DNA from: Symbiodinium natans
Lineage: Eukaryota > Sar > Dinophyceae > Suessiales > Symbiodiniaceae
Assembly: GCA_905221605.1 (NCBI GenBank)
Contig: CAJNDS010002646.1
Coordinates: forward strand, 1,034,146-1,098,145
DNA: 64,000 nucleotides
Direction of reading: 5' to 3'
Shown: piece by piece, positions 21,384 through 31,585 of the stretch
Numbering within the stretch: position 1 is the first letter of the stretch
Layout of the letters: every line of letters begins with the position of its first letter
The notes under the pieces: model-generated
Told to the model about the DNA's origin: nothing
Databases searched by the model: none
Seen by the model: the letters and a program-made list of their open reading frames with translations, nothing else
Program-made: the position numbers and the translations under genes

Positions 21384-21462
21384 GGTTTAGGGTTTAGGGT
21401 TTAGGGTTTAGGGTTTAGGGTTTAGGGTTTAGGGTTTAGGGTTTAGGGTTTAGGGTTTAGGG
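21382..21462. repeat. TTTAGGG array
   Basis: About 11 perfect heptamers. Confidence 0.97.
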
Positions 21463-21555
21463 CCTCCGCCCCTCAGGGGGTTAAGGTGTAGGCTTTTTGG
21501 TTAGGTGCTGAGTATGTATCCTCTAACCTGCTCGGGTACCCTCAACTCCCCTTAG

Positions 21556-21602
21556 AGCCGACGATGAGCCGTTTTCCTACATTCCTCAGCCAGCAAAGAA
21601 AG
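21556..21602 (+). CDS. Exon
   Basis: Acceptor CTCAACTCCCCTTAG, 47 nt reading ADDEPFSYIPQPAKK, donor GTCTTTGG. Confidence 0.5.
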
Positions 21603-21982
21603 GTCTTTGGCGGTTGGGATGTTTGTATTGGTAATGACGGCCTGTGAAACTGTAAGACCGCTGTGAATGCTTCCAGCTGACAGGCCTACTACAACAAGTG
21701 AGTATATGGGAGTCCATTAAAGTTAACGGAACCCGAACAACTTCAATCAGTGGGTTAAGAGTTTAGGCCGCTCAATGTCTATTAACATTCGTAACGTTAA
21801 ACTCCAAAGTCCTAAGCCCAAGCAGGAATTCACGCGGCGCCCATCGGTTCATTACAATAGGTGGTTGTACTTGGAGGTTCATCGGTAAGTGGGGCTGCAA
21901 GTAGACCTTACTTCGGGTAACCCTAAACCCTAAACCCTAAACCCTAAGTGTTCCGACCACCCTGCTCTACACTACCCCCTGT

Positions 21983-22057
21983 TCTAGGTTCCCCCCTTCA
22001 TTAACCTTAATGAAGCTGAATTACCCCTAAGTAGCCTTAACTGTGGGGGGAACCTAG
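21983..22057. mobile_element. Family J inverted-repeat element
   Basis: CTAGGTTCCCCCC and GGGGGGAACCTAG form perfect ends around an AT-rich core with CATTAACCTTAATGAAG. Confidence 0.75.
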
Positions 22058-22392
22058 TCCCCTACTACCCATGATACAAGTAAGGTTATAGATACCTTAA
22101 GTAAGCCTATAGGAAGTATGGTTACCCTACTTATCACCCGACTTCTAGCTACCCATGAAGCTCCAGGTATAACCCCTCGAACCCCAACGAGGACAACTCG
22201 CATTTTCCGTGGGCGCCCTCAAAAGAACGGGCCCTCGCCTTGGATTTTGAGGCTTTGGGGGTTGAGGGGTTGGGGTTCAGGGTTCGGGTTCAGGTTTGAG
22301 GGTTTAGGGTTTCGGGTTTAGGGTTTAGGGTTAGGGTTTAGGGTTCAGGGTTTCGGGTTTAGGGTTTCGGGTTGATGGGAGGGTTGAGGTCT

Positions 22393-22431
22393 CAGGGTGC
22401 TGTACTCGCGTTGTTTCCTTGCGCAATAGAA
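22393..22431 (+). CDS. Possible micro-exon
   Basis: Acceptor GAGGTCTCAG; frame GAVLALFPCAIE; donor GTGATTG. Confidence 0.35.
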
Positions 22432-22853
22432 AGGTGATTGCGACACCGCATTCAGGGCACCACCAGTTCGTTTAGTCATTGTCGCCAAGTGGTTTTACGG
22501 TCTAGGGTCTAGGATTTAGATGCACCCTACTCTTGTATGAGATGTTCTTTCGAGTGCTGACTCTGAGTTTGTTCAATTCTTGCGCGCGCTTGCGCGCACC
22601 CCTGTGCACAATCGCCACACCGGCTTTCAGGGCACCATAGGCCCCAAACCCTGGACCCTCAGCTCTCCTACCGAAACCCGCCCTGAAGAGACTTCCTCGG
22701 CCGCATGAAGCCCTACCTCGACCCAGCACTCTGACCCACGGCATCCTTGGCACAGCGCGGGAGAAATCTTACTTCTTGGGGTTTAGGGTTTAGGGTTTAG
22801 GGTTTAGGGTTCAGGGTTCAGGGTTCAGGGTTTAGGGTCCTAATGGGGTCCAT

Positions 22854-23116
22854 GACAGCGAGGTCCGGGCCCTCGCTGGGCTTCCAGAATCTGACCGCAT
22901 TGCCACCAAGGCTCTGAATGCTGCGACCGAGATGTTCGTGAAATGCAGCTTGCAGATCAACAACAGCTATGCGATTTCCATGCTCAAGGACTGGGGGGAG
23001 GACACCGGCCGACTGTAGCTGACCTTCAACTATGCGGAGGAAGCTGATGAGCAAGATGAGCGGGCCCTCGACGTCGAGGGGAGGAGACCCTTTTGGCCCT
23101 TGTCAAGAGACACATA
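22854..23116 (+). CDS. Coding-like segment with one in-frame TAG
   Basis: Acceptor CCATGACAG, then SEVRALAGLPESDRIATKAL and MFVKCSLQINNSYAISMLKD. A single TAG lies near 22957, after which the same frame continues LTFNYAEEADEQDERALDVE to a TAG at about 23116. The inner TAG could end a short intron (CTGTAG) or mark decay. Not recognised. Confidence 0.5.
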
Positions 23117-23345
23117 GGGGTGCAGGTAAGCAACCCTCGACCTAACAAAGCATTACTGAAACCCTGAACCCGCAACCTGAAACGCTCAAAGACCTTAAAC
23201 CCCGAACCCTAAACCCCAAACCCTAAACCCTAAACCCCGAACCCTAAACCCTAAACCCTAGACCCTAAACCCCAAACCCTACCAAACTTTAAGCCGACAA
23301 ACTCGAAACATCGGTCGACCCTAGAGCCCTCGTCTCCAAAGCTCT

Positions 23346-23609
23346 ACCTTGGAGGTTCATGGTACTTATTAACCAATTATAACTAGGGTTTAGGGTTTAG
23401 GGATAAGGTTTGGATTCCCCTCATAAGCCTCTTTATACCTAAAGGGCACCCTTTCGATTCCTAGGCTACTCGTGGGTCTTCATGGTACTTCTTAACCATA
23501 ACTGTACTTATGACTGTACTTATAACCATATTAGGGCACTTAAGGGGCTTATAAGTGGGTTGTAAGTACAGTTATAATTGGTTAGTAAGTACCATGAACC
23601 TCCAAGTAG
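23346..23609. mobile_element. Family A element, compound copy
   Basis: Left CTTGGAGGTTCATGGTACTT, right AAGTACCATGAACCTCCAAG then TAG, about 260 bp, with further inner arms (TTAACCAATTATAACTA and TATAATTGGTTAGTAAG). The final TAG can act as the next exon's acceptor. Confidence 0.75.
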
Positions 23610-23676
23610 ATTCCGAGGTCCAGAAAGTTGCTGAAGTCTACGTGCAGCTGGAGGACGACGCACGGGCCTCAGCTGG
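23610..23676 (+). CDS. Exon
   Basis: Begins right after the TAG of the family A element; frame SEVQKVAEVYVQLEDDARAS; downstream TTTAGGG array. A GC donor (GCTTTAGG) is possible. Not recognised. Confidence 0.5.
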
Positions 23677-23883
23677 GGCTTTAGGGTTTAGGGTTTAGGG
23701 TTCAGGGTTCAGGGTTCAGGGTTCAGGGTTTAGCGGCTTAAACTGTCCTAGACCTTAAACCCTAAACCCTGAAAATTGAAACCCTGAAGGCCTGAAAGTT
23801 GAAACCCTGAATCCCTGAACTTGAAGAAAGCCTCAACATGCATTCGCACCGACAGCGCAAGCGAAACGTTCATGGCCCATGAA

Positions 23884-23990
23884 CTACTTTTTGCGTAAGA
23901 ACACCAAAAAATGAGGCGCATTCTTCTTTCTAAGGGTAATATAGGGATTGTCATCATTTCTTTTGGGGGGGTTCTTATGCAAAATAGTAG
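23884..23990. mobile_element. Family H inverted-repeat element
   Basis: CTACTTTTTGCGTAAGAACA and GTTCTTATGCAAAATAGTAG are inverted; a related copy lies at 27681-27800. Confidence 0.7.
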
Positions 23991-24115
23991 ACAAAGGGAC
24001 AGGCTTCCGCAACCATCACGTCTAAACACTAAACCCTAAACCCTGAATCCTGAACCCTAAACCCTAAACCCTAAACCCCAAACCCCAAACCCCAAACCCC
24101 AAACCCTAAACCCAG

Positions 24116-24169
24116 CCAGGCTCGAGTCTTGGTCTGCCGGCGGCGAGTGTTTGCCAATCGGGTCATCAG
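24116..24169 (+). CDS. Exon
   Basis: Acceptor AACCCAG, donor GTTGTGGG; frame RLESWSAGGECLPIGSS. CCCTAAA upstream. Confidence 0.45.
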
Positions 24170-24619
24170 GTTGTGGGTGGAGGTGCGGTGGGGGGGGGGG
24201 GGGAGGGCGGTTCAGAGTTTAGGGTTTAAGGTTTAGGGTTTTGGGTTTAGGGTTTAGGGGTAGGTTTTCGGACCCTAGAATTTTGGGGTTTAGGGTTTAG
24301 GTTTAGGGATGTAGTACAAGGTGTTTTGTGTGTGGGGAGATGTTGGGGTGGACCCTGGGGGGGTGGGGGGGAGTTTCGTGCCCTATGCCCGAGGGTTTGG
24401 GGCTTGGGGCTTGGGGTTTGGGGTTTGGGGCCCAGAGCCCTAACCCAAACCCGAAGCGGGTTCAAGGGGGCTTCTAAGGGACTTTGGGGTGCCGGACGAA
24501 CACCTCCCCGCGGTACCTCAGCAAAACATTTTAGAGTTTTTTGGGGTTTTGGGTTTAGGCCCTAGGGCTTATGGCTCAGGGCTTAGGGTTTATTCGTTAA
24601 AAATAGGGTTCAAATTCAG

Positions 24620-24804
24620 GTGCCAGAGGCGTCATCCTCCTCGGCCAAGGCCAAGTCTCAGCCCAAGCAGGGCGCAGGCAAGGCGAAGGCCCGTGCCAGC
24701 ACCGACTCCAGCAGCTCCAGCAGCTCCAGCTCGTCGTCGGACAAAATCGTTGAGGAGCAAGCTGCGGAGGTGGAGTCTTCCCGGCCGAGATCGAGGTCCA
24801 GATG
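24620..24804 (+). CDS. Exon encoding a serine-rich, charged segment
   Basis: Acceptor GGTTCAAATTCAG. Frame: a Lys/Ala-rich part (AKAKSQPKQGAGKAKARAS), eleven consecutive Ser, then DKIVEEQAAEVESSRPRSR and a TGA. Low-complexity acidic/RS-like sequence of this type is common in nuclear proteins, but no family is assigned. A second frame becomes convincing just downstream (DDMSALSKPRTARTAAGKKS, to about 24870), so a splice or frameshift lies near 24790-24830. Confidence 0.5.
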
Positions 24805-25551
24805 ACATGTCAGCTTTGTCAAAGCCTCGCACGGCCCGCACGGCAGCTGGTAAAAAATCACACACTGTAGGCCCTAGGTTTTGGGGGCTTGGGCTTTGGG
24901 GGTTTAGTTGGGGTTGGGGTTTAGGGTTTGGAGTTGACCATTAGGGCTTAAGGCCTTGGGTTTAGGGGTTTCACCTTGGTTTCGGACCCAACAACTTAAG
25001 GCTTGGGTGATTTTCGGGCGTTTGGGGTTTAGTGTTAGTTTAGGGTTTAGGGTCTAGGGTTTAGGGTTTAGGGCTGAGGGTTGAGGGTTTAGGGTTGAGG
25101 GTTGCGGGTTAGGGGTTTAGGGTTAGGGTTTAGGGTTTAGGGTTTAGGGTTTAGGGTTTAGGGATGCAGTACAGGGCGTTTTGCGTGTGGGAGCTTCGGA
25201 GCTTCTGGCTACCCTTTAGGGCTTAGGGCTTAGGGCTTAGGGTTTAGGATATGAAACAAGCTGTGTATGAATTTCATGGTGAGTTGATATATGGAGTTCC
25301 TCTAAGTACAGGATTGGTGAGTGCATATGCTGGCTGTCCTTTTTGGGGATGCTAGCAAACCACAAGCCCTAAGCCCGACAAAATCGGGCTTGGGGTTTAG
25401 GGTTTAAGGCTTAGGGTTAGGGTTTACGGGTTGTAGCTATAACTAGAACCCTGCTACTAGTTACCCATGAACCTTCAAGCAGGGTCCAGGGCAGGGATGG
25501 TGGCCACTTCTGGCTGCCCTCTGCTCGTGCTTTCCAAGGTAGGGGTTAGGG

Positions 25552-25598
25552 TTTAGGGTTTAGGGTTTAGGGTTTAGGGTTTAGGGTTTAGGGTTTAC
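25552..25598. repeat. TTTAGGG array
   Basis: Six to seven heptamers. Confidence 0.95.
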
Positions 25599-25776
25599 GG
25601 CTATAAGCCCCCATTTTGTGGATGTCGGGTTGAGATTTTCGTCTGGAACTGAGGCTGCGCACTGGGATCCTGACTTTCGGCGGGGTGTCGGCGCTAGGGA
25701 TCGTAAACCTTCGACCCTAAATCCTAAACCTGAAACCAAACCCCTAAACCCTATACCCTTTCACCGCTGGTGCCAG

Positions 25777-25831
25777 GATGCACCTGAACGAGGGGGCATC
25801 CTCATCCGTGCGCACGACGAGGCAGTCAGAG
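25777..25831 (+). CDS. Exon
   Basis: Acceptor CGCTGGTGCCAG, 55 nt reading DAPERGGILIRAHDEAVR, donor GTTTAGGG. CCCTAAA-like DNA upstream, TTTAGGG downstream. Confidence 0.55.
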
Positions 25832-26062
25832 GTTTAGGGTCGAGGTTTGAGGGTATTGGGTTTAGGGTTTAGCAGAAACTGAGAGACCAAAATCACCTCT
25901 CTCAAGTACGATGAATGCTTGAACTACCATTGGGGCTCCTCATATTGCACTGTTTCCAGGATCCTCTGTTGTCTTGAATTGTGGGAAGCATAGGGGTTAA
26001 GGGTGTGAAGAGCTTGGCTAAGGTTGAGAGTCTAAGGTTTTCAGGTTTAGGGTTTAGGGTTT

Positions 26063-26170
26063 ATTTGAAGGTTCATGGGTAGCTAGAAGCAGGCTCATGT
26101 ACATGTTCGCCAAATAGCCAGTTGTAGCTACTACTCATAACCCACTTCTAAGTACCCGTGAACCTCCAAG
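26063..26170. mobile_element. Family A inverted-repeat element
   Basis: TTGAAGGTTCATGGGTAGCT pairs with AAGTACCCGTGAACCTCCAA. Confidence 0.75.
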
Positions 26171-26381
26171 TACGGTTCGGTTGCATGCACCCAATTGCGA
26201 GGACATGGGCTCTTCCCCTCAAACCCGAATCCTACACTCTAAATTCCTAAACCCTGACACCTAAGCTTTTCAAGCCTAAGCCCTAAACCCTAAACCCTAC
26301 ACATCCCAGACCCTAAACTTCGTGTAATTCACCCAAACACTGACCCAGACCCGAGACGCCAAGTCCCAGCCCCTCTTGCAG

Positions 26382-26468
26382 GCTTATGGGGGCTCCGGGC
26401 ATCTGGATATCTCCGACGAGCAGCTGCCGCTGCCTCATCTTGAGCCGTACGACCCCCTGGGCTGCTGA
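26382..26468 (+). CDS. Exon, possibly terminal
   Basis: Acceptor CAGCCCCTCTTGCAG; frame AYGGSGHLDISDEQLPLPHL, EPYDPLGC then TGA directly before GTAGTTGG, so it is either a stop or the last triplet before a donor. Long TTTAGGG array follows. Not recognised. Confidence 0.55.
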   Translation, partial: AYGGSGHLDISDEQLPLPHLEPYDPLGC

Positions 26469-26476
26469 GTAGTTGG

Positions 26477-26562
26477 GGCTAGGGTTTAGGGTTTAGGGTT
26501 TAGGGTTTAGGGTTTAGGGTTTAGGGTTTAGGGTTTAGGGTTTAGGGTTTAGGGTTTAGGGT
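26477..26562. repeat. TTTAGGG array
   Basis: About 12 perfect heptamers. Confidence 0.97.
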
Positions 26563-27092
26563 TTTTCTGGGTTCCGGGGCAGTGCAGAGCTTAGGGTGCG
26601 AGAGTTCTAGCCTTCTGGGCTGTTTCTGAACTCTTGTGACTTGAGGGTGAGGGTTTGGAGTCTATGGAGCCTTCCTCAATCCCAAAAACCAGATGCTGCC
26701 AGATGCTTAAAGCGAAAAGTGCTCGTGGCCTGCATAAGACAACGTCCAGCTGCAAAAAAACAACCCTAAACCCTAAACCGTAAACCCGAAACCCGAAACC
26801 CGAAACCCGAGAAACCCTAAACCTTAAACGCCAGGCTTCCTAGGCTTTAGGAGTTAGGGTTCCGGGGTTGAGGAAGCTGGGTCTGAGAGTTGTTGATGAA
26901 GACTGCCCGGGTTGTGGATTCGGCAGGGAATGGGTTTAGGGCTTCGGGGTTTAGGGTTACAGGGTTAAGGGACTAGGGTTTAGGAGTTTTGGGGCTTGAT
27001 GTTTAGATGGATTTCGGGTTTGGGCATGATAGTTTGTCAACACCTGCTAGGGTCTTGCCCTCTTAGGGTTTGCGAGTTTTGTGTAATCCCAG

Positions 27093-27171
27093 TGCTGTCA
27101 TTGTGAGGCGGCACGCGTACCGCCACTTTGCCCACGGCCGACTAGGCAAGGGCAGCTGGACATTTTCCTAA
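27093..27171 (+). CDS. Exon
   Basis: Acceptor GTGTAATCCCAG; frame AVIVRRHAYRHFAHGRLGKG then SWTFS and TAA. A GC donor (GCAAGGGC at 27145) is an alternative end. Not recognised. Confidence 0.5.
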
Positions 27172-27227
27172 GCCTGAAGTCTTAAACGGTCCTTAGTTGA
27201 CTAGCACTTGGTTTTTTGGGGTACAGT

Positions 27228-27335
27228 TTGGGATGTTCCCCCTTATACTAGCAGTCCTTTCATCAGGATTCTAGTACCTCCCCCCCCCATTTTAGTCCCC
27301 ATTAAGGACTACTAGTAGAAGGGGGAACATCCCAA
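27228..27335. mobile_element. Family B inverted-repeat element
   Basis: TTGGGATGTTCCCCCTTATA and AGAAGGGGGAACATCCCAAG are inverted; body GTCCTTTCATCAGG and ATTAAGGACTACTAGTA. Confidence 0.85.
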
Positions 27336-27680
27336 GGTATAGTTTGTGTTCGAATAGCAGACGTTTGATCAGGATACAAGGTTGTGATGTTCTTGGGCTC
27401 CGGCAATGAGGCTTAATCACCCTAAACCCTAAACCCCAAGCCCTAAACCCTAAACCCTAAACCCTAAGCCCTAAACCGACTCACTTGGGATGAGCACCTG
27501 TGGAGGCCGCGCTGTAGATTAGATTGTAGCAGCCTCGGCATGTTTAGTTTAGGATGTAGGCTCTAGCGCCCCCCCAACGTCCGAAAGCCTAAAGAACCCC
27601 AAAACCCTGAGCCTAAACCCTAAACCCAACTGACGCCATGTTTTTTCTGTTAAGAGTTTAGGGCTTAGGGGTACTCAACT

Positions 27681-27800
27681 ACTTGTTTTGCTTAAGAACG
27701 CGCCAGAAAAGAAAAGATGATAATCCGTTATTGCTCTTATCAGGAAGAGTATTTTCATTTTTTGTGGGGGGTGGGCGGTTCTTAAGCAAATAGTTAAATA
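27681..27800. mobile_element. Family H inverted-repeat element
   Basis: TTGTTTTGCTTAAGAACGCG and GCGGTTCTTAAGCAAATAGT are inverted; AT-rich core. Confidence 0.75.
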
Positions 27801-27862
27801 GTAGCTAGCTGAAGCCATGGTTTTGTTACCTTCTGTTTCTTCTCAACTTCTCAAACTCGCAG

Positions 27863-27899
27863 GTGACTTTTGTGGGTTACAGGGCTTGTAACAGGGTGG
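27863..27899 (+). CDS. Micro-exon
   Basis: Very strong pyrimidine tract TTCTGTTTCTTCTCAACTTC and acceptor CTCGCAG; reads VTFVGYRACNR; donor GTGGTTAG. Confidence 0.5.
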
Positions 27900-27996
27900 T
27901 TAGGGTTCAGGGTAGAGGGCTTAGGGGTCTAAAGGCTTTCAACAGGGTTTCAGTTCTCAGCCCTGCTTGTACTGAGGGATGCAAAACCCTTTTCAG

Positions 27997-28032
27997 TACT
28001 TTGAGGGTCCAAGAAAACGATATAGCAAATAC
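27997..28032 (+). CDS. Exon
   Basis: Acceptor ACCCTTTTCAG; reads YFEGPRKRYSKY and runs into CCCTGAACCC DNA; donor unclear. Confidence 0.45.
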
Positions 28033-28353
28033 CCTGAACCCTAAGCCCTAAGCCCTAAACCCTAAACCCTACTTGGGGGCTAAAGCTGCCATATAGGACC
28101 CTTTGAGGCCAAAGGTACATACTCTACAGGCACATGGACCCTTTGGGCGTATTGACCCGGGTTCATTTGGCCCTTGACGTACAATCGGATAACCCGGGTG
28201 CTTGCTGTCTCTTCCCATGGAGCAGCCCAAAACCCCAACTAGGGTCAAGGGTTTAGGGTTCCGAGTTCAAGGTTTAGGGTTAAACCCTCCTCCCCAACAA
28301 CCTCCCCACGCCTCCCCAAAGCCCGCAGCCCTGAGACGTAACCCTCGCCGTAG

Positions 28354-28450
28354 GTGGCGGGAGGAGTGCTCAGATGACGCTGCCGCAAAACGGTTTCACA
28401 CAGGCGCGTGCCGCATGCCAATCCCCAAATTGAACACTGGAGAAAGACCA
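28354..28450 (+). CDS. Exon
   Basis: Acceptor CCTCGCCGTAG; frame WREECSDDAAAKRFHTGACR, MPIPKLNTGERP, then heptamers. It may begin further upstream at CCCGCAG. Not recognised. Confidence 0.5.
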
Positions 28451-28494
28451 ACCCTAAACACTAAACCCTAAACCCTAAGGGGACACCGATTTTA

Positions 28495-28660
28495 GTTTCA
28501 TGGGTTCCCCCATTCCACCTCTACCCCGCTCCCGCCATAAACAAGCTATTTAAGGCTAGTTAAGCTTAATTAAGGTTATTCAAGGGGGGAACCTAGGGGG
28601 GTAGTATAGAGGGTGAGGGGGGTTAGTAGGGGAACCCATGATACTTAGGGATTCCGTAGG
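28495..28660. mobile_element. Family J inverted-repeat element
   Basis: GTTTCATGGGTTCCCCCATT at the left, GGGGAACCCATGATACTT at the right; core TTAAGGCTAGTTAAGCTTAA. Confidence 0.7.
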
Positions 28661-28918
28661 GTTACTACCGGGATGCTCACTCCTGTCTATCCCTTCTCCC
28701 AAGCCTTTAACTCTTTGCAAGCCTGACCCCCCATGCCCTACACCCTGTGATGCTTAATCTGGGGTTTAGGGCTTAGGGCTTGGGGCTTAGGTTTGACATT
28801 AAATAGGTTCTCAAGTTCTATGTGTCCTTAAACCCGATTGTACAAACCAATATACCCAGTCGAAATCTGATCCGTGTAGCCCCACCCAAACCCACTCCAA
28901 TATGCCTGTCCCACAGTA

Positions 28919-28954
28919 ACCAGGAGGTTGCCGGGTCTCTCCCCATGAAGCCTT
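28919..28954 (+). CDS. Possible micro-exon
   Basis: Acceptor TGCCTGTCCCACAG; reads NQEVAGSLPMKP then TAA. Confidence 0.4.
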
Positions 28955-29043
28955 AAACGCCAAAGACGCTCAAGCTCTTAAAGCCCTGAAAACCTCCACC
29001 AAAAACCCTAAACCCCCCAAAACACCGGTCTTAAACCCTTCAG

Positions 29044-29059
29044 AACGAGCCCTTCCCAT
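29044..29059 (+). CDS. Possible 16-nt micro-exon
   Basis: AACCCTTCAG acceptor, 16 nt (NEPFP), then consensus donor GTAAGT. Confidence 0.35.
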
Positions 29060-29264
29060 GTAAGTCCACTGCTTTTTGCGAACGCTAGAGCTGCAAAGTT
29101 CCCAAATTCTGAATGGATGCCATGTAGTTGTGCTTTGAGTTGTTCATGTTTTAGCGGCCTTTTCGTGGTTGTTCTTTGCTTAAGGGAGTTTAGGTAGTCG
29201 TTGTTTTTAGTATGTTTGGTAGTATTATCTGGTTTTAAGGGTGGCTTGGGGAGCATGGGCTTAG

Positions 29265-29290
29265 GCTGTTGTCAGCAGCAGAGCAGAGAG
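29265..29290 (+). CDS. Possible micro-exon
   Basis: Acceptor TTAG, 26 nt, then consensus-like donor GTACGT. Confidence 0.35.
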
Positions 29291-29705
29291 GTACGTACTA
29301 CAGAGTGTCTTGTCGGTTGGCCCGGGGCTAGATCAGGAATCCAGGAATTTTCCCAGCGCCCTAAACCTTACACCCCAAACCCTAAACCCTAAACCCTAAA
29401 CCCTAAACGGGCCTTATGGGCCGACATATTCAGCAAGACATGGACGTTGATCTAAAGATGGGAACCTTGGGTTACCTACCCCCGTTGAACCTCCCATCCC
29501 TTAAGAGCCCTAGAATCGGATAAAAGGGAAATGTAGGGTAAATGTTTGGGAGCCGGTATTTTGATCAACTCCCACATGTCGACTTGCTGCAAGGCGCCTG
29601 GCCCCTAAACCCTAAACCCCTAAACTTATGGCCCTTAAAGCGCTAGAATCTCTAGATCCCCAAAACCGCCAAAGCCTAAGGGTTATAAAGCATCCCTCTG
29701 CTCAG

Positions 29706-29775
29706 GGGGTGCCGCCTGTCCATTCCAACGAGGCTTTGGAGGCTGCCAGTGCACCCTTCTTCTCTCTTCATGTGG
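29706..29775 (+). CDS. Exon
   Basis: Acceptor CTCTGCTCAG; frame GVPPVHSNEALEAASAPFFS, LHVG. Donor not certain. Confidence 0.45.
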
Positions 29776-30064
29776 GATTAGGGTTGAGGGTGGTGTCCCT
29801 ATAAGCAGGATTGAACCCTATCAGGGCAGTCAGGGTTGCTTCTCTCCCATGGCAGACATGTGGGGCCCAGATACTAGGGTTTAGTTTTATGGCTTAAGGT
29901 TTCAGATGAAACCGCGGTGCGGTTTCCCAAAAAGCTCATGTACGGATATACTCAGCCCTAAACCCTAAACCCTAAACCCTAAACCCTAAACCCTAAACTA
30001 TAGGATTCCCTTTTATGAAGGGCTTCAAGTGTATACGATGTAGGCACATGGACCCTTAGTGTCG

Positions 30065-30155
30065 GTTTAGGGTTTAGGGTTTAGGGTTTAGGGTTTAGGG
30101 TTTAGGGTTTAGGGTTTAGGGTTTAGGGTTTAGGGTTTAGGGTTTAGGGTTTAGG
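30065..30155. repeat. TTTAGGG array
   Basis: About 13 perfect heptamers. Confidence 0.97.
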
Positions 30156-30431
30156 GATCCTGCATACCATTATAAGCCCCAAAGTCCGAAAACCCGAAAA
30201 GCCTAAACCCTAAACTCCCAGAACTAGGCAGCCCAGTGGCCGTTTGCCGCTTTTTGTTGGTTCTAGGTTCCCTTCTACAGTAACCAATCTCAACCAGGGT
30301 ACCCTTGTTATAATATTGCTACTTGGTCTCCAAGAGAATGGATCTTCACCCTAAACCCTTAACCCTAAACCCTAGGCCCTAAACACTTAGTAGGGGCTGG
30401 GATTCCCGAACACTGAGCTTGGAAAGTGCAG

Positions 30432-30468
30432 GTGGCATTGACCCAGGAGCTGGCCCGGGCCCTTCAGG
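30432..30468 (+). CDS. Micro-exon
   Basis: Acceptor GAAAGTGCAG; reads VALTQELARALQ; donor GTTTAGAG. Confidence 0.45.
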
Positions 30469-30768
30469 GTTTAGAGTTTAGGGTTTAGGGTTTAGGGGCT
30501 TTTGGGGCTTTGGGGTTTTTTAGGGGTTTTAGGGGCTTTTAGGGGTTTTAGGGTTGTTTGTTGGTTTTTGGGTTTTTTTTGCTTTTTTGGGGGGGTTTGG
30601 GTTTTTGGGGTTTGGTGTTGGGGGTTTTAGGGTAACGGGTTTTGGGGGCCTTTTGGGGTTTTAGGGTTCAGGGGTCTCAGGGTTTCAGGGTTTTAGGGTG
30701 TAGGGCTTACATGGGTTAACGGCCTAGGGTTTGGGGTTAGGACCTTGGGTTGAGGTTCTAGGCTGCAG

Positions 30769-30807
30769 GACACGCTCGACCAAGACTCCAAAGCCATGTC
30801 ATCCCCT
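30769..30807 (+). CDS. Micro-exon
   Basis: Acceptor CTAGGCTGCAG; reads DTLDQDSKAMSSP; ends in CCTGAACCC. Confidence 0.4.
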
Positions 30808-30894
30808 GAACCCTAAAACTGGGACGTAGGATTTTGGGTGTAGTGCTTGGGTTGAGGTTTCTGGGCTCGATCTCTAGCTCTGCCAACTCTGCAG

Positions 30895-30921
30895 CCAAAC
30901 TCCTTTCCAGCTATAGCTGCG
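30895..30921 (+). CDS. Micro-exon (27 nt)
   Basis: Acceptor CCAACTCTGCAG; reads PNSFPAIAA; donor GTTGGC; whole codons. Confidence 0.4.
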
Positions 30922-30924
30922 GTT

Positions 30925-31068
30925 GGCCACTGTAGACTTCGGGGCCCAAAAACCACATAAACCACATAAACATAAGGATCCTACTATTGGGGTAGAAGGG
31001 CCCCTGCACGGGGGATTCCGGGAAAACCCTGTTTGTAGGATCCTGATGTTTGTGTGGTTTTTGTTCCC
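30925..31068. mobile_element. Family I inverted-repeat element
   Basis: AAAACCACATAAACCACATA and TTTGTGTGGTTTTTGTTCCC at the ends, GGATCCTACTATTGGGG and TTGTAGGATCCTGATG inside; relative at 55578-55672. Confidence 0.65.
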
Positions 31069-31248
31069 TATAGACATCATCCACTTACGGTATTTCGCCC
31101 TAAAGCAAGAACCAGAGCCGGTACTCCAAGGCTGCATCCATGTCAGGGCTGATTGGGTTTAGGGTTTTGGGGTTAAGGGTTTAGGGTGCAGGGTTTAGGG
31201 TGCAGGGTTTAGGGTTTAGGGTTTAGCTCCTAAACCCTAACCCGAAAG

Positions 31249-31348
31249 CCTCTGCTTGCAAAACGTTGAACTCTTGAAAGAGCATGTCCCGGAACTGGCA
31301 CCCGCAGTGCACGAGGTGGCAAGCTTGCTGGACGCTGTCCGCTTCGAG
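31249..31348 (+). CDS. Exon, high quality
   Basis: Follows CCCGAAAG; one base then 33 codons, including QNVELLKEHVPELAPAVHEV and ASLLDAVRFE, then donor GTAGGG. It ends on a codon boundary, in phase with the next predicted exon. The segment looks alpha-helical. Not recognised. Confidence 0.62.
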
Positions 31349-31489
31349 GTAGGGTTCAGGGTTTTGGGGTTTAAGGTTTTAGGGGCTTTAGGGGTTCGGT
31401 GGTTCAAGACTTTAGGTGGGCTCAAGGTTTTGGGGCCCAGGCTTAAGGTTTAATGGGGGCTTGTTGGTTGTTAAGGTTTCAGGGCTCAG

Positions 31490-31585
31490 TCGACGGTTGA
31501 GTCTGAGGAGCTCTCTGCAACCCACTCCCCCTACGGAAAGAGACGACCACCCCGCCTCATTATTCCCATTCTAGAGCTATACAGC
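31490..31585 (+). CDS. Exon, high quality
   Basis: Acceptor TTTCAGGGCTCAG, exactly 32 codons (STVESEELSATHSPYGKRRP, PRLIIPILELYS), donor GTATGT. Phase 0 at both ends, matching the neighbouring exons. Its last bases and donor are duplicated in the 49-bp tandem repeat that follows. Not recognised. Confidence 0.62.
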
